Of a stretch of 64,000 nt of DNA, positions 58,055 through 64,000 are shown piece by piece (the stretch's first letter is position 1; each line of letters starts with the position of its first letter). Below the pieces are notes generated by a model that was not told the DNA's origin, made no database searches, and saw nothing but the letters and a program-made list of their open reading frames with translations. A program made the translations under genes and the position numbers. This DNA comes from Dyella caseinilytica (GTDB taxonomy: Bacteria > Pseudomonadota > Gammaproteobacteria > Xanthomonadales > Rhodanobacteraceae): the NCBI RefSeq assembly GCF_016865235.1, contig NZ_CP064030.1:3720001-3784000 (forward strand). The letters run 5' to 3'.

Positions 58055-59218
58055 TCAGCGCAGGATGCCGCGAACGGCGTGGATGACACGCTCCACGTCC
58101 TCATCCGATAACGCCGGAGACAGCGGAAGACTCACCGTCTCACGCCCAAGCTTCATGGCATTGGGCCACTGTTCGGGGCGCCATCCGAATCGCTCGCGGT
58201 AATACGGATGCTCGGGAATGGAGAGGTAATGCACACCGGTACCGATCCGCTGGGCATTCATCGCCTCGAGAAAATCATCGCGCTCCATGCCGCAACGCTG
58301 CTTGTCGATCATGACGGTATACAAATGATGCCCGTGGCGGGTATTCGCTTCCGCAGGAACGGGCAAGCCGATGGGTAACCCGGCGAAGGCCTCGTCATAG
58401 CGCTGCCAAATGGCGGCACGTCGATGCCAGTTCTGTTCAACGCGCGACAGCTGATGCAGGCCGATCGCGGCCTGCACATCCATCATGTTGTATTTGAAGC
58501 CGCACTCCACCACCTGGTAGTGCTTGTAACCCTTATCACCAAAGCGATGCCAGGCGTCCTTGCTCATACCATGCAGCGCAAGGATGCGCGCCCGAGCGAC
58601 TTGCTCTTCACTCCGCCCCAGAATCATGCCCCCTTCACCGGTCACGATGTTCTTGGTGACATAGAAACTGAAGCAGCCAAAATCGCCAAACGTACCTAGC
58701 GGGCGGCCATCAAATTCCGCTTCCACGGCATGCGCACAATCCTCGATAACCACCAGATCGTGCTTGCGGGCAATCGCCATGATGCGATCCATCGCACACG
58801 GACGCCCGGCAAGATGTACGGGCAGGATCGCACGTGTACGTGGAGTGATAGCCGCCTCGATCGCCGCGGGATCAATGTTCTGGCTTGATGGATCGACGTC
58901 CGCCAAGACAGGCGTCAGACCGGCATGCAAAATGGCATTGACGGTTGCGCAGAACGTGAGCGGCGTGGTGATGACTTCCCCGCCCGGCTCAATACCCGCC
59001 GCCAACATGCTCACGTGCAGTGCCGCTGTACATGAATTCACTGCCGCGACTTGTGCCGGCGATGCGCTGCGGAACATCGCAAAATCATGCTCAAACTGCG
59101 CGACACGCGGCCCCGTTCCAAGCCATCCGGAACGAAGGCAGGCGACTACCTCGTCGATGTCCGCCTCATCGATCTGTGGCGCACCGAAAACCAGAAAGGG
59201 GGGAAGTGATGGATCCAT
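58055..59218 (-). CDS. DegT/DnrJ/EryC1/StrS-family PLP aminotransferase
   Basis: 387-aa enzyme of the nucleotide-sugar aminotransferase family (ArnB, PseC, PerA). The PLP-binding Lys is in SFYVTKNIVTGEGG, with VNSCTAALHVSMLA binding the phosphate and VIEDCAHAVEA giving the ring-stacking Asp. It would aminate a keto-sugar nucleotide for lipopolysaccharide or exopolysaccharide, but no other sugar genes are nearby. It lies 92 nt downstream of cysNC on the same strand. Confidence 0.9.
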   Translation of the reverse strand: MDPSLPPFLVFGAPQIDEADIDEVVACLRSGWLGTGPRVAQFEHDFAMFRSASPAQVAAVNSCTAALHVSMLAAGIEPGGEVITTPLTFCATVNAILHAGLTPVLADVDPSSQNIDPAAIEAAITPRTRAILPVHLAGRPCAMDRIMAIARKHDLVVIEDCAHAVEAEFDGRPLGTFGDFGCFSFYVTKNIVTGEGGMILGRSEEQVARARILALHGMSKDAWHRFGDKGYKHYQVVECGFKYNMMDVQAAIGLHQLSRVEQNWHRRAAIWQRYDEAFAGLPIGLPVPAEANTRHGHHLYTVMIDKQRCGMERDDFLEAMNAQRIGTGVHYLSIPEHPYYRERFGWRPEQWPNAMKLGRETVSLPLSPALSDEDVERVIHAVRGILR

Positions 59219-59310
59219 AGTTAAATTCGCATCAATGCCAGAAAAAACACGCTAATCACCTACCGGGAACTTGCGCACTTCGCGTCCCGCTCCGTGAAGC
59301 ACATTTGGAC

Positions 59311-61167
59311 TCACTCGTTTTCCGACGGCAACAAACGCGTCAACAATGTGTCCACAATGGCATCAAGCTGCATATCACCCGTGCGCAGATGAATTTGCGG
59401 CTGCAAAGGCACTTCATAGGGCGAATCGATACCGGTGAAATTACTGAGCTCACCGGCCCGCGCCCTGCGATATAACCCCTTAGGATCGCGGCGCTCGCAT
59501 TCTTCCAGCGAGGTATCGACGAACACTTCCAGAAATTCGTCTTCGCCGAACAGGTTTCTGGCAAATTCACGTTCGCTTCGGAAGGGCGAAATCACACACA
59601 CCAGCACAATCAGCCCTGCATCGACCATCAGGCTTGCCACTTCAGCCACGCGTCGCACGTTTTCCACGCGCGCTTCCGGCGTAAAGCCAAGATCGCGATT
59701 CAGGCCATGACGGAGATTGTCGCCGTCTAGCAGGTAGGTGTGGTACCCGAGCGTACAAAGTCGGCGCTCCAACAGGTTGGCGATGGTCGACTTGCCCGCA
59801 CCCGACAAACCTGTGAACCAAAGACACCTCGGCATCTGCCCTTTGCTTCGTGCGCGCAGTTGCTTGTCGACGTCCAGATGCTGCCAGTGCACGTTGGACG
59901 CCCGGTGCAAGGCAAAGTCGAGCATGCCGCATGCGACGGTAGCGTGGGTTTGCCGATCAATCAGAATGAAACCGCCGAGCTCGTGATTGGCCGCATAGGG
60001 CTCGAATGCGATCGGATGGTCCAGATCAAGGTTGCAATAACCCACCTCGTTGAGGGCGAGGCGATGCGCTGCCAGCTTCGCCTGCGTGTTCACGTCAACT
60101 TTGTGTTTGATCTGCGTGACGCGGGCGTTGACAGTCCTCGCCCCCACTTTGAGCCAATAGCCGCGATTGGGCAGCAGCGCCTCATCCCCCATCCACAGCA
60201 GGTGCGCGGCGAATTGATCTGCCTCGGGAGCTGGGCGCGCGGCGTCGGTAATCACGTCGCCCCGGCTTACGTCCACCTCTCTGTCCAGGGTCAGCGTCAC
60301 GGCATGACCCCTATGCGCCTGTGTCAGATCGCCATCGGCCGTGACGATGCGTGCCACACGGGCCTTGTGAACACCGGGCTGGATCATCACCTCGTCACCC
60401 GTCTTCACGATTCCGCTGCAAATCGTGCCCGCATAGCCGCGAAAGTCCTGATTAGGGCGATTCACCCACTGCACCGGCATCCGAAAATCGGTGGATTGGA
60501 CAGGCTCCACATCAATGGATTCAAGCAATTCAAGCAGGGATGGACCCTGATACCAAGGCATGTGCCCCGTGCGCCCTCCCACGTTTTCGCCGGTCAATGC
60601 CGCGACGGGCAATGCATGTACGGAACGGATGCCCAGTTGATCAGCGAGATCGCGATAGGCGACTTCGATACTCTCGTAGACGTCCTGTCGATAATCGACC
60701 AGATCCATCTTGTTGACGGCCAGAATGACTTTGCGGATGCCCAGCAACGCACAGATATAGGTGTGACGCCGGGTCTGGGTGAGCAGCCCCTTGCGCGCAT
60801 CAACCAGCACCACGGCAAGATCCGCATGAGACGCACCGGTGGCCATATTGCGCGTGTACTGCTCGTGACCCGGGCAGTCCGCGACTACGAAGTTACGACG
60901 GGCGCTATGGAAATACCGGTAGGCCACATCAATGGTGATGCCCTGCTGCCGCTCTGCATCGAGGCCATCGGTCAATAGCGAGAAATCCAGCACATCGCTG
61001 TCCGGATGCTGTCGGCGGCTTTCCTTGTTGAGCATTTCAAGCTGGTCATCCGGCAGCACGCCCGCGTCATAAAGCAGGCGACCCAGCAGCGTGCTCTTGC
61101 CGTCATCCACACTTCCACAGGTGATGAAGCGCAGCGAACCGCGCGCGGAGGTATTCACTTCGCTCAT
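59311..61167 (-). CDS. cysN: Bifunctional sulfate adenylyltransferase subunit 1 / APS kinase
   Basis: 618-aa fusion of CysN (about 1-430) and CysC (about 440-618). CysN is a GTPase: G1 GSVDDGKST, DCPGHEQY and NKMD. CysC has P-loop GLSGAGKST (about residue 452), DGDNLRHGLN and the phospho-acceptor Ser in ISPFRSER. It makes APS with CysD, then PAPS. Its ATG overlaps the cysD stop (TGATG). Confidence 0.97.
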   Translation of the reverse strand: MSEVNTSARGSLRFITCGSVDDGKSTLLGRLLYDAGVLPDDQLEMLNKESRRQHPDSDVLDFSLLTDGLDAERQQGITIDVAYRYFHSARRNFVVADCPGHEQYTRNMATGASHADLAVVLVDARKGLLTQTRRHTYICALLGIRKVILAVNKMDLVDYRQDVYESIEVAYRDLADQLGIRSVHALPVAALTGENVGGRTGHMPWYQGPSLLELLESIDVEPVQSTDFRMPVQWVNRPNQDFRGYAGTICSGIVKTGDEVMIQPGVHKARVARIVTADGDLTQAHRGHAVTLTLDREVDVSRGDVITDAARPAPEADQFAAHLLWMGDEALLPNRGYWLKVGARTVNARVTQIKHKVDVNTQAKLAAHRLALNEVGYCNLDLDHPIAFEPYAANHELGGFILIDRQTHATVACGMLDFALHRASNVHWQHLDVDKQLRARSKGQMPRCLWFTGLSGAGKSTIANLLERRLCTLGYHTYLLDGDNLRHGLNRDLGFTPEARVENVRRVAEVASLMVDAGLIVLVCVISPFRSEREFARNLFGEDEFLEVFVDTSLEECERRDPKGLYRRARAGELSNFTGIDSPYEVPLQPQIHLRTGDMQLDAIVDTLLTRLLPSENE

Positions 61168-62072
61168 CAGAAATATCCCTCCTGCTTCTTGCGCTCCATG
61201 GACGCAGACGGATCATGATCAATCACACGCCCCTGCCGTTCAGAACTGCGCGATTGCATCATTTCATCAATGACCGCATCCAGCGTGTCTGCCGACGACT
61301 CCACAGCGCCAGTCAGTGGATAACAGCCCAAGGTGCGGAAACGAACCATGCGTGTCTCGATCTTCTCATCATCGCGCAAGATAAAACGCTCATCGTCGAC
61401 CATGATCAGCGCTCCATCACGCTTCACCACAGATCGCTCACGGGCAAAATAAAGCGGCACCACCGGGATATTTTCACGCCGGATGTAGTGCCACACATCC
61501 ATTTCCGTCCAGTTGGACATGGGAAAGACGCGTACGCTCTCGCCCTTGTGGATATGGGTGTTATAGACATCCCATAGCTCCGGACGCTGACGCTTTGGAT
61601 CCCAGCGGTGCTGTGCATTGCGGAACGAGAACACACGCTCCTTGGCGCGGGATTTTTCTTCGTCCCGCCGGGCACCACCAATCGCAACATCGAATTCGTA
61701 TTTGTCGAGCGCCTGCTTGAGCGCCGCTGTCTTCATCACATCCGTGTGCACCGCCGCGCCATGCGTTAGTGGCGAGATGCCCTGCCGCACGCCGTCTTGA
61801 TTGATATGCACCAGCACCTCAACGTCACCGACCGCAGCCACCTGCTCGCGAAACGCGATCATCTCGCGGAATTTCCAAGTGGTGTCGACGTGCAGCAGCG
61901 GCATCGGCGGCCGCGCCGGATAGAACGCCTTGCGCAGCAGGTGCAGCAGTACCGACGAATCCTTGCCGATGGAATAAAGCATCACTGGACGCTGGAAGCT
62001 GGCTGCCACCTCGCGAAAGATATGAATGCTCTCGGCTTCCAGTTGGTCCAGATGAGTAAAAGATGACGTCAT
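61167..62072 (-). CDS. cysD: Sulfate adenylyltransferase subunit 2
   Basis: 301-aa ATP-sulfurylase catalytic subunit, PAPS-reductase/N-type ATP-pyrophosphatase fold. The PP-loop is MLYSIGKDSSVLLHL; HVDTTWKFREM, GGARRDEEKSRAKER and PMSNWTEMDVW are family signatures. Activated by CysN-bound GTP. It starts the cysD-cysNC pair; no CysB site could be assigned upstream. Confidence 0.97.
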   Translation of the reverse strand: MTSSFTHLDQLEAESIHIFREVAASFQRPVMLYSIGKDSSVLLHLLRKAFYPARPPMPLLHVDTTWKFREMIAFREQVAAVGDVEVLVHINQDGVRQGISPLTHGAAVHTDVMKTAALKQALDKYEFDVAIGGARRDEEKSRAKERVFSFRNAQHRWDPKRQRPELWDVYNTHIHKGESVRVFPMSNWTEMDVWHYIRRENIPVVPLYFARERSVVKRDGALIMVDDERFILRDDEKIETRMVRFRTLGCYPLTGAVESSADTLDAVIDEMMQSRSSERQGRVIDHDPSASMERKKQEGYF

Positions 62073-62665
62073 CGACTTGATCGCGCGGGAAATCGTTCCA
62101 TTCTGCCACGACCATCGGGCTCAGACACCGCGCGCGCCTATCCAGAGACTGGCGCACTCATAGGGATATCGCGCGCAAACACGCTGCAGAGCCGCGATAC
62201 GGTGGGCTCCACAACAAGAACTTCCGGCAGTGATCCCAGGGGCAAATTCAGCTCCAGCCGACACGGATCCGAGCCGCACACACCCGTTGTAGGCCCACCC
62301 GCAAACCGCTTGTGATCGGGGTACTCTCCAGCGAGATCGCCCCGCGGTTCCAGCACGAGGCCATCCGGCGGGAACACACCCTGTGGTCCGGTCAAGCCGC
62401 CCTACTCAAGGGGACAAGCCCTCCAGCATCGCCTCAATGATGTCGATCACCTCGATCTAGATGCCCACCGCCAGATAGGGCGGATCGGCGTCGCAACCGG
62501 CCTACATGCGCCACCGCACCCACGCAAACCATCGGCAAGCAGGTACCGGTTTGCCGCGCAGTGGGCGAATCCGGAGAATACTGTCCGGGCCGCCGTCGGA
62601 ATAACTCGCGGCGACACTGCCTCAAGCCCACGCCCTGCAGCCACCAGCCACACGACGGAGCCCTC
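62073..62665. other. Gap between cysD and the ETF-QO gene
   Basis: 593 bp with no clear promoter found. It contains one weakly supported small frame (62138-62395, minus). The 62400-62660 part shows no recognisable feature beyond the ribosome binding site of the next gene. Confidence 0.4.
62138..62395 (-). CDS. Small hypothetical protein, doubtful
   Basis: 85-aa open frame upstream of cysD on the same strand. Composition is more protein-like than the usual shadow frames (balanced charges, LNLPLGSLPEVLVVEP), but no family is recognised and no good Shine-Dalgarno is seen. It could be a decayed remnant. Confidence 0.25.
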   Translation of the reverse strand: MTGPQGVFPPDGLVLEPRGDLAGEYPDHKRFAGGPTTGVCGSDPCRLELNLPLGSLPEVLVVEPTVSRLCSVFARDIPMSAPVSG

Positions 62666-64000
62666 ATGACCGAACGCGAAACGATGGAATACGACGTTAT
62701 CGTCGTCGGGGCGGGCCCGTCCGGGCTGTCCTTCGCGATCCGCCTGAAGCAGCTCAAGCCGGAGCTGACGGTGTGCGTGATCGAAAAGGCCTCCACCATC
62801 GGCGCGCAGATCCTCTCCGGCGCGGTGATCGAGCCGCAACCGCTGGATGCCCTGCTGCCCGATTGGCGCGACAATCCGCCACCGATCTGTGTGCCGGCCA
62901 CCGAAGACGAGTTCTGGCTTCTCAACGAGACCGGCGGCCGCAAGCTGCCCGTGCCCCCTGGCATGAAGAACCACGGCAACCTCATCGTCTCGCTCGGCGC
63001 GCTCTGTGCGTGGCTGGCCCCGCAGGCCGAAGCGCTGGGCGTGGATGTGTTCCCCGGCTTCGCTGCTGCCGACACCATCTATAACGAAGACGGCTCGGTC
63101 GCTGGCGTGCGCATCGGCGATATGGGTGTGGCCAAGGATGGGGCGCACAAACCTGGTTACACGCAAGGCATCGACATCAAGGCCAAGATCACCGTGCTGG
63201 CTGAGGGTGCGCGCGGCAGCCTTACCAAACAACTGATCAAGCGTTTCGCGCTGGACAAAGACAGCGATCCGCAGGGTTATTCGATCGGCATCAAAGAGTT
63301 GTGGCAGGTGCCCGCCGGACGCGTCACGCCCGGCAAGATCGTGCACAGCTTCGGCTGGCCGGCCGACAGCCACACCTATGGCGGCAGCTTCCTGTATCAC
63401 CTGGACAAGGACCGTATCGCGCTCGGCTACGTCAGCGGCCTGGACTACAGCGATCCCAACTACCAGCCATGGGAAGCCTTCCAGCAGTGGAAGAATCACC
63501 CCATGATCAAGTCGCTGCTCGAAGGCGGCAACATCGTTTCCGCCGGTGCACGCGCCATCGTGACCGGCGGCTACCAATCGCTACCTAAGGTGGAGATGCC
63601 CGGCGCACTGCTGATTGGCGACACCGCCGGCCTGCTCAACGTGCCCAAGATCAAAGGCACGCACCAGGCGATCAAGAGCGGCATGATGGCCGCCGAACAC
63701 TTGGCCGCGAACGATCTGAACCCCGCTGGTTTCGATAGCAAGCTGCGCGGTTCGGAGGTGATGGCCGAGCTCAAGCAAGTGCGCAACATCAAGCCCGGCT
63801 TCAAGAAGGGGCTGTGGTTTGGCATGTTCAACGCAGCTTGGGAAACTATCACCAAGGGCAAATCGCCCTGGACGCTGAAGAACAAAGCCGACTGGTCCTC
63901 GCTGCACAAACTCGGTCAGCAGGAAGAACCCAAGCGCGACTACATCCAGCGCGAACTGCCACCGCGCGACCGCCTCGCCGGCGTCTACTTCGCCGCCACC
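62666..64000 (+). CDS. Electron-transfer-flavoprotein:ubiquinone oxidoreductase (3' end outside window)
   Basis: 445 codons visible, open to the right edge; full-length homologues are about 540-550 aa, so the C-terminal 4Fe-4S part is missing from view. The start has GGAG 7 nt upstream. FAD-binding YDVIVVGAGPSGLSFAIRL, VIEKASTIGAQILSGAV, the second FAD motif GALLIGDTAGLLNVPKIKG and the membrane-dipping/ubiquinone segment GYSIGIKELWQV are all typical of ETF-QO. It carries electrons from acyl-CoA dehydrogenases to ubiquinone, complementing fadE. Confidence 0.95.
   Translation, partial: MTERETMEYDVIVVGAGPSGLSFAIRLKQLKPELTVCVIEKASTIGAQILSGAVIEPQPLDALLPDWRDNPPPICVPATEDEFWLLNETGGRKLPVPPGMKNHGNLIVSLGALCAWLAPQAEALGVDVFPGFAAADTIYNEDGSVAGVRIGDMGVAKDGAHKPGYTQGIDIKAKITVLAEGARGSLTKQLIKRFALDKDSDPQGYSIGIKELWQVPAGRVTPGKIVHSFGWPADSHTYGGSFLYHLDKDRIALGYVSGLDYSDPNYQPWEAFQQWKNHPMIKSLLEGGNIVSAGARAIVTGGYQSLPKVEMPGALLIGDTAGLLNVPKIKGTHQAIKSGMMAAEHLAANDLNPAGFDSKLRGSEVMAELKQVRNIKPGFKKGLWFGMFNAAWETITKGKSPWTLKNKADWSSLHKLGQQEEPKRDYIQRELPPRDRLAGVYFAAT

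Noticed and set aside
57906..58202. A 98-codon plus-strand frame before the DegT gene
   Set aside because: It overlaps the 3' end of the DegT gene, is Arg/Ser/Thr-rich and has no ribosome binding site.
1..64000. CRISPR arrays, tRNA/rRNA genes, prophage or IS transposases
   Set aside because: No regularly spaced direct repeats, no cloverleaf-like sequences and no transposase or integrase motifs were found on reading through.

Overview
The window is about 60% GC, gene-dense and intron-free, and reads as a chromosomal segment of a Gammaproteobacterium of the order Xanthomonadales, most likely Rhodanobacteraceae (the Dyella / Rhodanobacter / Luteibacter group). This rests on the overall protein style, a B12-dependent ribonucleotide reductase, a GTP-type PEP carboxykinase, fused CysN/CysC and the gene order of the cell-wall cluster. 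Genus is inferred by eye; no search was run. No tRNA, rRNA, CRISPR array, prophage or insertion-sequence transposase was seen.

Layout. 1-2.3 kb: class II ribonucleotide reductase on the minus strand, with the first codons of a probable NrdJb partner running off the left edge. 2.6-7.9 kb (plus): an HtrA-type periplasmic protease behind a sigma-E-like promoter, a PstS-like binding protein with a C-terminal LysM domain, a YigB-like HAD phosphatase and an M17 aminopeptidase. 8-23 kb (minus): an almost unbroken envelope block with DUF4126, the tail-specific protease Prc, lipA-lipB-DUF493-dacA, then rlpA-mltB-rodA-mrdA-mreD-mreC-mreB. Together these supply lipoylation, peptidoglycan trimming and the rod-shape elongation machinery. 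23.4-31 kb (plus): PfkB kinase, DUF1304, M24 peptidase-like protein, an EF-G outside any ribosomal-protein operon, a Phd/ParE-type toxin-antitoxin pair, release factor 3 and a CPBP protease. 31-35.2 kb (minus): a hotdog protein, a FadE-type acyl-CoA dehydrogenase and an alpha/beta hydrolase divergent from a TetR regulator. 36-40 kb (plus): pckG, then an ECF sigma / anti-sigma / DUF4097 operon. 40-52 kb: an unknown exported protein, a GAF-GAF-GGDEF-EAL protein, Hsp33, MtgA, a GtrB-like glycosyltransferase, a CBS protein, an Npt-like transporter, a GMC oxidoreductase and a class-C beta-lactamase-like protein. 52-64 kb: a TonB-domain protein, a MetJ repressor fused to a histone-H1-like tail, gcvH and gcvT, a phospholipid-methyltransferase-like protein overlapping alkB, a DegT aminotransferase downstream of cysD-cysNC, and the start of ETF-ubiquinone oxidoreductase, cut by the right edge.

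Most notable signals. (1) Two copies (11.2-11.5 kb and 34.0-34.3 kb) of a roughly 260-bp dispersed element. The core is conserved, nested stems are kept by covarying changes, and the outer inverted-repeat arms differ from locus to locus. (2) An intact MetJ DNA-binding and SAM-binding domain continuing into about 110 residues of Lys/Ala-rich histone-H1-like tail, with a possible internal start. (3) An RlpA whose catalytic-His position is Ser. (4) Regulatory sites readable from sequence: two NrdR-box-like palindromes 32 bp apart near nrdJ, a sigma-E-like promoter before htrA, a palindrome directly before the antitoxin gene, and paired palindromes on the start codons of a TetR/hydrolase pair.
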